A stretch of 34,983 bases of DNA from Candidatus Enterenecus avicola (GTDB taxonomy: Bacteria > Bacillota > Clostridia > Oscillospirales > Oscillospiraceae), in contig DVKO01000110.1 in NCBI GenBank assembly GCA_018715985.1, forward strand, positions 1 through 34,983. The letters are read 5' to 3'. A model generated the notes under the pieces. It worked only from the letters and a program-made list of their open reading frames with translations. It was not told where the DNA came from and did not search any database. The position numbers and the translations under genes were made by a program. Positions within the stretch are counted from its first letter, which is position 1, and each line of letters begins with the position of its first letter. Shown one piece after another: positions 1 to 7,593 of the stretch.

Positions 1-699
1 CCCACCCCCACGGTCCAGCCCTCTCAGGGCCCCATCACTCCCTACCAGTTCGGCGCCTATGTGGAGGAGTCCGACCCGGTGGAGGACAGCTGGTTTGAGA
101 CCGCCGCGTTTCTGGGCGACTCCCGCACCGAGGGTCTCAAGGCCTTCAGCGGCCTGAAATACGGGGACTTTTTCTTCTCCCGGGGCATGAATGTGTTTCG
201 GGTGGACAACGAGGACTACAAGGTGGTGAACATCGACGGGCAGGACTACACCATCCTGGGGGCGCTGGCCCAGAAACAATATCAGAGCGTGTACATCATG
301 ATGGGCATCAACGAGCTGGGCTACCCCGTGGAGAGCTACCGCTCCGGGCTGTCCAAGCTGTTGGAGCGGGTCATTGAGATCCAGCCCAACGCCGTCATCT
401 ATTTGCAGACCCTTCCCCCCGTCAACGAGGAGACGGCCCAGAAAAACAAGCTGGACGCCTCCATCAACAATGACAATGTGGCCGCCTTCAACCAGGTGAT
501 TGTGGAGCTGGCCACCCAATACAAGGTGGCATTGGTGGACACCGGCGCCGCCTATCGGGACGAAAACGGCTCCCTGCCCGCAGATCTGGCCTCGGACGGC
601 GTCCACTTCACCCCCGGCGCCTACCGGCGTTGGGTGGACTATATGGCCAGCCACACCATGAGCTTCCAGCGGTTTGACCAGAGCCGGAAGCAGGGATGA
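1..699 (+). CDS. SGNH/GDSL-family hydrolase, 5'-truncated by window edge
   Basis: Frame open from base 1 to stop at 699; GDS block (AAFLGDSRTEGL), later GxxE-like MMGINELG and C-terminal SDGVHFTPGAY (DxxH) typical of SGNH hydrolases. Confidence 0.8.
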   Translation, partial: PTPTVQPSQGPITPYQFGAYVEESDPVEDSWFETAAFLGDSRTEGLKAFSGLKYGDFFFSRGMNVFRVDNEDYKVVNIDGQDYTILGALAQKQYQSVYIMMGINELGYPVESYRSGLSKLLERVIEIQPNAVIYLQTLPPVNEETAQKNKLDASINNDNVAAFNQVIVELATQYKVALVDTGAAYRDENGSLPADLASDGVHFTPGAYRRWVDYMASHTMSFQRFDQSRKQG

Positions 700-730
700 C
701 CACCAGACAGATAAGAGGAAGTGCATCAAT

Positions 731-1210
731 ATGAAACGTAAATTGGCTCTGCTCCTGGCCGGGCTGCTGGCGGTGGGGCTGGTGGGCTGCTCTTCCAAGC
801 CTGCAGCCAACCACAAGCCCTCCGCCTACACCGTGGAGGACGCCCAGGTGCTGCTGGACTCCGGCGTATTCAACGGGGAGATGGCGGAGATCGACCTGGA
901 CACTGCGGCCATGCTCTACGGCATTGACCGGGACACCGTGGAGGGCGGGGTGAGCTATCTGGCCTCCAACGCCTCGGTGAGCGCCGACGAGCTGACCATC
1001 CTCATTCTCCAGGATGAGGAGGCCGCCCAGGCCGCTGAGACCGCCTGTGAGAAGCGGCTGGACAACCAGCTGAAAACCTATCAGGACTACGGCCCCGCCG
1101 CCATTCCCCGGCTGGAGAGCGCGGTGATCCGCCGGGCTGGCAACACGGTGCTGCTGGCGGTGGGCGACCCCTCCACCCTGCCCGGTGTGGTGGATCAGCT
1201 GGGGAATTGA
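731..1210 (+). CDS. small lipoprotein, DUF4358-like
   Basis: ATG at 731 (MKRKLALLLAGLLAVGLVGCSSK), signal peptide with lipobox VGCS; downstream of SGNH hydrolase; family assignment by pattern. Confidence 0.65.
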   Translation: MKRKLALLLAGLLAVGLVGCSSKPAANHKPSAYTVEDAQVLLDSGVFNGEMAEIDLDTAAMLYGIDRDTVEGGVSYLASNASVSADELTILILQDEEAAQAAETACEKRLDNQLKTYQDYGPAAIPRLESAVIRRAGNTVLLAVGDPSTLPGVVDQLGN

Positions 1211-1227
1211 ACCGCAACGACGCAAAA

Positions 1228-1270
1228 AACAGGTGGAAGCAGATTGAATTCTGCTTCCACCTGTTTCTTT
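1228..1270 (+). terminator. intrinsic terminator after lipoprotein gene
   Basis: Perfect 13-bp stem CAGGTGGAAGCAG / CTGCTTCCACCTG, loop ATTGAATT, followed by TTTCTTTT. Confidence 0.85.
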
Positions 1271-1299
1271 TATGCCGGTTGGCTGGAGTCCGTTCTTTT

Positions 1300-1427
1300 C
1301 CTGCGCCTCTGGCACAGTCCTGCCAGCCGGGTAACGCTCCGCTGGGGTCTCTTTCTCAGCGATGAGAAAGAGACGAAAGAATCGCCAAAGGAGGGGCCTT
1401 CCCCCTCCTTGTGGAATCCACCCCGCT
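1300..1427 (-). repeat. end module of composite intergenic repeat (inverted copy)
   Basis: Reverse complement reads GGGGTGGATTCCACAAGGAGGGGGAAGGCCCCTCCTTTGGCGATTCTTTCGTCTCTTTCTCATCGCTGAGAAAGAGACCCCAGCGGAGCGTTACCCGGCTGGCA, closely matching 15035-15155. Confidence 0.8.
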
Positions 1428-1599
1428 TTCCTGGGCTGTCAGGAGCTGCTTCCCAGGCCGGGCCGAAGGGCGAGCACCATACCAGGAGGAAAAGCGGCTC
1501 TTCTCTTTTTGGTCGCTGCTGGGGTGGTGCGCCATTCTCTTGTTTTCGGCCCTACCTGTGGCGCACCCCGGCCGACAGCGGCCGGGCGAGGCCGCTCCC

Positions 1600-1816
1600 C
1601 CAGACCTGAGGCCCTGGTGGAAGGAGCGGAAACTGCCAGCGGAGTAGAAATTGCCCAGAGATGTGCCCAGCCACCCAACCAGCCCCACCAGGCCCAGGGC
1701 CGACTTGGGCCCCAACCCGGTACAAACATAAAAATATGGGGTTTCCAAAGGGATCTCCCTTTGGTGGGTCTTTGGTGACTTTCTGCCCATCAGAAAGTCA
1801 CCCTGCGGAGCAAAGG
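1600..1816 (+). repeat. composite intergenic repeat, partial copy
   Basis: Ordered modules AGACCTGA, CCAGGGCCGA, CCCGGTAC and hairpin GGTGACTTTCTgcccatcAGAAAGTCACC then CTGCGGAGCAAA, as in 14820-15125. Confidence 0.65.
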
Positions 1817-1880
1817 GGCGATCATGCTTGCGCTGCGTGCACAGAAAACGAACCCCTTTTCTTCGGCTAAAGCAAATCCC

Positions 1881-3128
1881 TTACCGGATTTGCCCCGTCC
1901 CCCGGACGATGTACTTGTAAGTACACAGCTCCTCCAGCCCCATGGGCCCCCGGGCGTGGAGGCGCTGGGTGGAGATGCCCATCTCACACCCCAGCCCGAA
2001 CTGACCGCCGTCGGTAAAGCGGGTGGAGGCGTTCCAGTACACCGACGAGCTGTCCACCTGGGTGGTGAAGGCCCGGGCGGCGGCTTCATCCGCCGTGATG
2101 ATGGCCTCACTGTGGCCGGTGGAGTGGGTGTTGATGTGGTCGATGGCCTCGTCCAGGCTGTCCACCACCCCAACGGCCAGGATGTAGTCGAGAAACTCCG
2201 TGTCAAAATCCCGCTCCCCTGCGGGCGTGCCCGGGATGATGGCCGCCGCCCGCCGGTCCAGCCGCAGCTGCACCGGATGCTCCTTCTGCTCCTCCACCAG
2301 ACGGCGGCGGAGCATGGGGAGAAAGCGCTCTGCCACGTCCTGGTGCACCAGGCACACCTCGCAGGCGTTGCACACCGAGGGACGGGAGCACTTGGCGTTT
2401 TCCAGGATGTTCAAAGCCATGTCCAGATCGGCGGCTTTGTCCACGTACACGTGACAGATGCCGGTGCCCGTCTCAATGACCGGCACCGTGGCCTGCTCCA
2501 CACAGGCCCGGATGAGCCCCGCCCCGCCCCGGGGAATGAGCAGATCCACCAGGCCGTTGGCCTGCATCAGTTCGGTGGAGGAAGCCCGGGTGGTATCCTC
2601 CACCAGCACCACAGCGTCGGCAGGCAGCCCGGCCTGGGCCAGTCCCTCCCGCAGCGCCGCCACAATGGCGGCGGCGGACTGGTGGGCCTCCTTGCCGCAG
2701 CGCAGCACACAGGCGGAGCCCGCCTTCAGGGCCAGGGCGGCGGCGTCCGAGGTGACGTTGGGGCGGCTCTCATAGATGATGGCAATGACCCCCATGGGGC
2801 TGGCGGTCTTTTCAATCACCAGTCCGTTGGGCCGCTCCTCCCTTCTCAGCACCCGTCCCACCGGGTCGGGCAGCTGGGCCACCTCCCGCATCCCGGCAGC
2901 CATGTCCCGGATGCGCTGCGGGTTGAGCAGCAGCCGATCCACCATCACCGGGGCAATCACCCCCTGCGCCCGCTCCACATCCTGGGCATTGGCAGCCAGA
3001 ATGTCGTCCATGTGGGCCTCCAGACGGTCCGCCATACACAGCAGCGCCTGATTTTTCTCCTCCGTGGCGGCCCCCGCCACCTGTTTTTTGGCCCCTTTGG
3101 CCCGGCGGAGCAATTCTTGGGTGGTCAT
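1881..3128 (-). CDS. proA: glutamate-5-semialdehyde dehydrogenase
   Basis: 415 aa; characteristic ProA sequence ([52 protein letters not shown]). Confidence 0.96.
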   Translation of the reverse strand: MTTQELLRRAKGAKKQVAGAATEEKNQALLCMADRLEAHMDDILAANAQDVERAQGVIAPVMVDRLLLNPQRIRDMAAGMREVAQLPDPVGRVLRREERPNGLVIEKTASPMGVIAIIYESRPNVTSDAAALALKAGSACVLRCGKEAHQSAAAIVAALREGLAQAGLPADAVVLVEDTTRASSTELMQANGLVDLLIPRGGAGLIRACVEQATVPVIETGTGICHVYVDKAADLDMALNILENAKCSRPSVCNACEVCLVHQDVAERFLPMLRRRLVEEQKEHPVQLRLDRRAAAIIPGTPAGERDFDTEFLDYILAVGVVDSLDEAIDHINTHSTGHSEAIITADEAAARAFTTQVDSSSVYWNASTRFTDGGQFGLGCEMGISTQRLHARGPMGLEELCTYKYIVRGTGQIR

Positions 3129-3143
3129 AGCGGTCTCCTCCTC

Positions 3144-3395
3144 TCAGCCCGGCAGGCCGTTTTCCTGGCGTTCCATGTTCTCAACCACAATGTCGTAAAT
3201 ATCCCCCTGGGAGGCGCAGTACTCCAGCACCTTCCACGGCTCGTTGGTGTGGAAATGCAGCTTCATCACCTCTTCATCCCCCACCACCAGCAGGCAGTCC
3301 CCTGCAAAATGCTCCTTGATGTAGGCGTCCACCTGGTCCTCGCTGGCCTTGCAGCCCTCCACCAGCAGCTGGGTGTCAAACCGATACTCTAACAT
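3144..3395 (-). CDS. small protein resembling the FakA/DAK2-family middle domain
   Basis: 83 aa MLEYRFDTQLLVEG...[60 protein letters not shown] signature; tightly spaced between proB and proA. Confidence 0.7.
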   Translation of the reverse strand: MLEYRFDTQLLVEGCKASEDQVDAYIKEHFAGDCLLVVGDEEVMKLHFHTNEPWKVLEYCASQGDIYDIVVENMERQENGLPG

Positions 3396-3410
3396 AGTGA
3401 TCCTCCTTAC

Positions 3411-4181
3411 TTACCGCTTTTGTCCTACAAACCGGGTTCCCACCGGCTTGCCCTCTACCAAATCATACAGCAGTTCCGGGTGCTCCCCGTGGGAAATGAC
3501 CATGTCACACCCCTGGGCCATGACCATCTCAGCGGCCTGCAGCTTGGTGGCCATGCCGCCGGTGCCCAGCGCGCTGCCCGGGCTTCCGGCCAGGGCCATT
3601 ATTTCCGGGGAAATATGGTCTACCCTGTCAATCAGTTGGGCATCCGGGTTTTTATGGGGGTCTGCGGTGTACAGGCCCCGGATGTCGCTGAGCAGCACCA
3701 GCACATCCGCCCCCACGCTGCAGGCCACGATGGCCCCCAGGGTGTCGTTGTCCCCCACCTTGATCTCAGCGGTGGCCACGGTGTCATTTTCATTGATGAT
3801 GGGCAGCACTCCCATCTCCAGCAGCCGCTCCAGGGTGTTCTGGAAGTTGCGCCGCCGGTCCGGGTGGTCGATGTCCTCCCCGGTCAGGAGGATCTGGGCC
3901 ACCGTGTGGTTGTACATGGCAAACAGCCGGTCATAGGTATACATCAGCTCGCACTGGCCCACGGCGGCCGCGGCCTGCTTGGTGGGCATATCCTGGGGCT
4001 TGCCGGGCAAATTCAGCTTGCCCACCCCCATGCCAATGGCGCCGGAGGAGACCAAAATGGTCTCATGCCCTGCATTTTTCAGATCGGACAGCACCTTTAC
4101 CAGGCTCTCCACGTGGCGGATATTCAGCCGCCCGGTGGGGTGAGCCAGGGTGGAGGTGCCGATTTTCACCACAATTCTCAT
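3411..4181 (-). CDS. proB: glutamate 5-kinase (amino-acid kinase domain only, no PUA domain)
   Basis: 256 aa; VVKIGTSTLAHPTGRLN, LVSSGAIGMG, PIINENDTVAT, GTGGMATKLQAA. Confidence 0.96.
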   Translation of the reverse strand: MRIVVKIGTSTLAHPTGRLNIRHVESLVKVLSDLKNAGHETILVSSGAIGMGVGKLNLPGKPQDMPTKQAAAAVGQCELMYTYDRLFAMYNHTVAQILLTGEDIDHPDRRRNFQNTLERLLEMGVLPIINENDTVATAEIKVGDNDTLGAIVACSVGADVLVLLSDIRGLYTADPHKNPDAQLIDRVDHISPEIMALAGSPGSALGTGGMATKLQAAEMVMAQGCDMVISHGEHPELLYDLVEGKPVGTRFVGQKR

Positions 4182-4236
4182 AAGTACCCCTCTCGCTTTA
4201 ACGTGCTAGATTATAGGTATCATATCACGGGAAGGC

Positions 4237-4267
4237 AAAAAAAGAAAGCCCCTTTTGGGGGGCTTTC
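4237..4267 (-). terminator. intrinsic terminator (lexA-side transcription, upstream of proB)
   Basis: Stem GAAAGCCCC / GGGGCTTTC; on the minus strand followed by a run of seven T. Confidence 0.8.
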
Positions 4268-4290
4268 AGGACTTGTCCGTGGACAACAAT

Positions 4291-4660
4291 TTAATGAAGA
4301 ATGAATAGTGAATAATGAATAACTATGGTGTGCCTGCGGCACGGATTTTATAAGGGGTGGGGCCTGGGGGACTGGAAAAATGGCTCCCTCCGGGAGGGAG
4401 CTGGCTGCCCGTAAGGGCAGTCTGAGGGAGCAAGCGGGCGGCTGAACCTACAAGTCAGCGCAACGCAAAGATCTCCACCAGTCTTCCCGGTCACTCTGGC
4501 ACATTCCGCCCATTGCATCAGTGCCCTTCGGTGCCTATTACAGGCTCCCTCCGTCACCGCCTACGGCGGCGCCACCTCCCTCCCAGAGGGAGGCTTTTGG
4601 TCTGGCGGAGACCTGAGGGCCTGCATTCTTCATTTTTCATTCTTCATTATTCATTTAATA
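4291..4660. repeat. intergenic element bracketed by AT-rich inverted repeats, containing a palindromic unit pair
   Basis: Left TTAATGAAGAATGAATAGTGAATAATGAAT (4291-4320), right ATTCTTCATTTTTCATTCTTCATTATTCATTTAA (to 4658); internal units at 4382-4431 and 4543-4598. Confidence 0.65.
4382..4598. repeat. palindromic repeat pair (locus 1)
   Basis: GGCTCCCTCCGGGAGGGAGCTGGCTGCCCGTAAGGGCAGTCTGAGGGAG and CTCCCTCCGTCACCGCCTACGGCGGCGCCACCTCCCTCCCAGAGGGAGGCTTTT. Confidence 0.8.
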
Positions 4661-5254
4661 GCGGCGAATCACAGCCACCACCCGGCCCAGGATGGAGCAC
4701 CCCTCGCCGTCAATGGGCTGGTACTCCCCGCTGGAGTTCTCCGGGTAGAGCCACACATGGCCGTTTTCCCGCCGGAAGGTCTTCACCGTGGCCTCGTCGT
4801 CAAAGAGGGCCACCACAATGTCCCCGCTCTTGACCTCCTGCTGCTGGTGCACCACCACAAGGTCCCCGGGCAGGATGCCAGCCTCCAGCATGGACTCCCC
4901 CCGCACCCGCAGGGCAAAGTGCTCCCCCACCCGGCCGCCGGTGTCAAAGGTCAGATAGTCCTCGATGCACTCCTCGGCCAAGATGGGGCTGCCGGCGGCC
5001 ACCGAGCCCACCACAGGCACCTGGTCCCGGCGGTTGTGGCAGCCGTCGGTGATGGTGATGGCCCGGGTCTTTCCCTCCGCCTGGCTGATGAGCCCCGCCT
5101 CCCGCAGGCCCTTGAGGTGGAAGTGGACGGTGGAGGGGGACTTGAGCCCCACGTGCTGGGCGATCTCCCGCACCGAGGGGGGGTACCCATTCTCCTGGGC
5201 AAAGGACAAGATGTAGTCGTAGATCTCCTGTTGCTTTTGGCTGAGTTTGCTCAT
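4655..5254 (-). CDS. lexA: LexA repressor
   Basis: Start MSKLSQKQQEIYDYI at 5254 (ORF track start is 17 codons too long; SD AAAGGAG precedes ATG); HTH, AG cleavage site VAAGSPILA, Ser in GESML, Lys in EATVKTF. Confidence 0.95.
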   Translation of the reverse strand: MSKLSQKQQEIYDYILSFAQENGYPPSVREIAQHVGLKSPSTVHFHLKGLREAGLISQAEGKTRAITITDGCHNRRDQVPVVGSVAAGSPILAEECIEDYLTFDTGGRVGEHFALRVRGESMLEAGILPGDLVVVHQQQEVKSGDIVVALFDDEATVKTFRRENGHVWLYPENSSGEYQPIDGEGCSILGRVVAVIRRY

Positions 5255-5295
5255 TCCGCCCAGCTCCTTTCCCGGGTTTTTCATCCTTTTTTCCC

Positions 5296-5324
5296 ATTTT
5301 ACCACGGCCGCCCGCCAATGTCAA
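5296..5324 (-). promoter_or_regulatory. lexA promoter
   Basis: Minus strand TTGACA (5324-5319), 17-nt spacer, TAAAAT (5301-5296). Confidence 0.85.
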
Positions 5325-5334
5325 ACATTTGTTC
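5323..5334. promoter_or_regulatory. LexA (SOS) box
   Basis: AAACatttGTTC on +, i.e. GAACaaatGTTT on -, matching the Gram-positive consensus GAACnnnnGTTY and overlapping the lexA -35. Confidence 0.85.
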
Positions 5335-5375
5335 CATTTATTCAAATTCCCGTCCCGGTTCTCCCGGGGCAGATG

Positions 5376-5404
5376 TTGAAAAACTTCCATAAGTTTGATA
5401 TAAT
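5376..5404 (+). promoter_or_regulatory. recJ promoter
   Basis: TTGAAA (5376-5381), 17-nt spacer, TATAAT (5399-5404). Confidence 0.8.
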
Positions 5405-5436
5405 TGAAGATAATTTTTTCTTAAGGAATGAACCAT

Positions 5437-7515
5437 ATGAAATATGATCGGTGGAATCTCCGTCCACCCGGCAGGCCGGGGGTGCGCACGGAGCTGGAGC
5501 AGGCGGGGCTGCCCCCTTTGTGCGCCGCCGTCCTCTGCGCCCGGGGGGTGGACACCACCCAACAGGCCTCGGCCTTTTTGGCCCACGGCCCCGACCTGCT
5601 CCACGACCCCTTCCTGCTGCGGGATATGGATCGGGCGGTGGCCCGCATCTCCCAGGCCCTGCGGGAGGGAGAGACGGTGGCCGTCTACGGCGACTATGAC
5701 GTGGACGGCATCACCTCCACCTGTCTGCTCACCCAGTTTCTCCGCTCTCTGGGCGGGCAGGTGGTCAGCTACATCCCCGACCGCACCGAAGAGGGGTACG
5801 GTCTCAACAACCACGCCGTGGACACCCTGGCAGGCCAGGGGGTGACCCTGATCGTCACGGTGGACTGCGGCATCACCGCCGTGCGGGAGGTGGAGTACGC
5901 CCAGAGCCTGGGGGTGGATGTGGTGGTCACCGACCACCACCAGTGCAAGGAAACCCTGCCCGGGGCGGTGGCGGTGGTGGACCCCCGCCGGGCCGACTGC
6001 CCCTACCCCTTCCCCGACCTGGCCGGGGTGGGGGTGGCTTTGAAGCTGGCCCTGGCCCTGACCCCCCCTGCCCAGCGCCACCAGGTGGTGAAGGACTACG
6101 GGGAACTGGCCGCCATCGGCACGGTGGCGGATGTGATGCTCCTCCAGGGGGAAAACCGGGCCCTGGTCCACCTGGGCCTGGAGCGGCTGGCCCAGACGTC
6201 CCGCCCCGGCCTCCAGGCCCTGCTGCGGGAGGCGGGCTGTCCCCGGGGGGAGGTCCCCTCCACCGTGACGGTGGGCTACGGCCTGGCCCCCCGCATCAAC
6301 GCCGCCGGGCGCATGGAACAGGCAGGGGTGGCCCTGGAGCTGCTGCTCACCCAGGACCCGGCCCGGGGCGTGGAGCTGGCCCAACAGCTGTGCCAGCTCA
6401 ACCGGCTGCGTCAGGCCATCGAATTGGAAATTTTTCAGCACTGCGACCAGCTGCTCTCCCACACCCCCGCCCTCTCCGCCCCGGTGATCGTACTGGCGGG
6501 GGAGGGTTGGCACCAGGGGGTCATCGGCATTGTGGCCTCCCGGCTGGCGGAAAAATACGCCTGCCCCGCGTTCATGATCAGTCTGGACGGGGACAAGGGC
6601 AAGGGCTCCTGCCGCTCCTTTGGGGGCCTCAATCTCTTTGCCGCCCTGGAGCGGTGCGCCCCCCTGCTGGAGGGGTACGGGGGCCACGAGCTGGCCGCCG
6701 GGTTCTCGGTGCGCCGGGACAACATCCCCGCCCTGCGGGCCGCCCTGGCCGGGCTGGTGGAGGAGTACGCCGGGCACCAGCCCATGGAGTCGTCCCTGGA
6801 TGTGGACTGTGAGATCCAAACCTGCACCCTGCTGTCCACCCAGAATGTGGAGTCCCTGTCCCTGCTGGAGCCCTTCGGGTCGGGCAACCCCAAGCCGGTG
6901 TTTCTGCTGCGCTCGGTGTGCGTGCTCTCCCACACGGATGTGGGCGGCGGACGGCACCTGAAGCTGAAGCTGCGCCGGGACGGTGTGGTGATGGACGCCA
7001 TCTTCTTCTCCGCCAACACCGCCCAGTGCGGCATTGAAAACGGCCAGCGGCTGGACGTGGTCTTTTCCCTTCAGATCAACCAGTTTCGGGGGGTGCGCTC
7101 GGTACAGCTTCAGCTGTGCGATCTGCGCCCTGCCCCCACCCGCTCCCAGCTGGAGCGCACCCTGTTCCACCGCCTGCGGGCGGGGGAGGCCCTCTCCCCC
7201 TGGGAGGCGTCGGTGATGCTCCCCCAGCGCCGGGACTTCGCCCATCTGTGGCGGTACTTGGAGCAGCTGTGCGCCGCCGGGCCCGCCCAGGCCCCTGTGG
7301 ATCAGCTGGTCCGTCAGGCCACCCGCAGCTTTTCCGGCCACTGCTCCTATGGCAAGACCCTGGTGTGCCTCCACGTGATGGATGAGCGGGGGCTCATTGA
7401 GGTGGCCGTGGATCACCAGCTGGCCACCGTACGCCTGTGCCGTCCCCAGGAAAAGGTGGATCTGGAGCAGGCCGGGATGCTGCGGCAGCTGCGGCATGAT
7501 TTGGGCTATATTTGA
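5437..7515 (+). CDS. recJ: single-stranded-DNA-specific exonuclease RecJ
   Basis: DHH motifs YGDYDVDGITST, VTDHHQ; GGHELAAGFSV; SD AAGGA favours ATG at 5437 over 5428. Confidence 0.95.
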   Translation: MKYDRWNLRPPGRPGVRTELEQAGLPPLCAAVLCARGVDTTQQASAFLAHGPDLLHDPFLLRDMDRAVARISQALREGETVAVYGDYDVDGITSTCLLTQFLRSLGGQVVSYIPDRTEEGYGLNNHAVDTLAGQGVTLIVTVDCGITAVREVEYAQSLGVDVVVTDHHQCKETLPGAVAVVDPRRADCPYPFPDLAGVGVALKLALALTPPAQRHQVVKDYGELAAIGTVADVMLLQGENRALVHLGLERLAQTSRPGLQALLREAGCPRGEVPSTVTVGYGLAPRINAAGRMEQAGVALELLLTQDPARGVELAQQLCQLNRLRQAIELEIFQHCDQLLSHTPALSAPVIVLAGEGWHQGVIGIVASRLAEKYACPAFMISLDGDKGKGSCRSFGGLNLFAALERCAPLLEGYGGHELAAGFSVRRDNIPALRAALAGLVEEYAGHQPMESSLDVDCEIQTCTLLSTQNVESLSLLEPFGSGNPKPVFLLRSVCVLSHTDVGGGRHLKLKLRRDGVVMDAIFFSANTAQCGIENGQRLDVVFSLQINQFRGVRSVQLQLCDLRPAPTRSQLERTLFHRLRAGEALSPWEASVMLPQRRDFAHLWRYLEQLCAAGPAQAPVDQLVRQATRSFSGHCSYGKTLVCLHVMDERGLIEVAVDHQLATVRLCRPQEKVDLEQAGMLRQLRHDLGYI

Positions 7516-7593
7516 GAACACTAAGTAAGAGAGAGAGTATGTGGGGCAGCCCACACATCCCCCGCCCTTTGTGGGGGGAAAGGAGGCACTACC

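Noticed and set aside
1244-1870. Overlapping ORFs on both strands between 1244 and 1870
   Set aside because: They coincide with structured intergenic repeats; translations resemble no family and overlap each other
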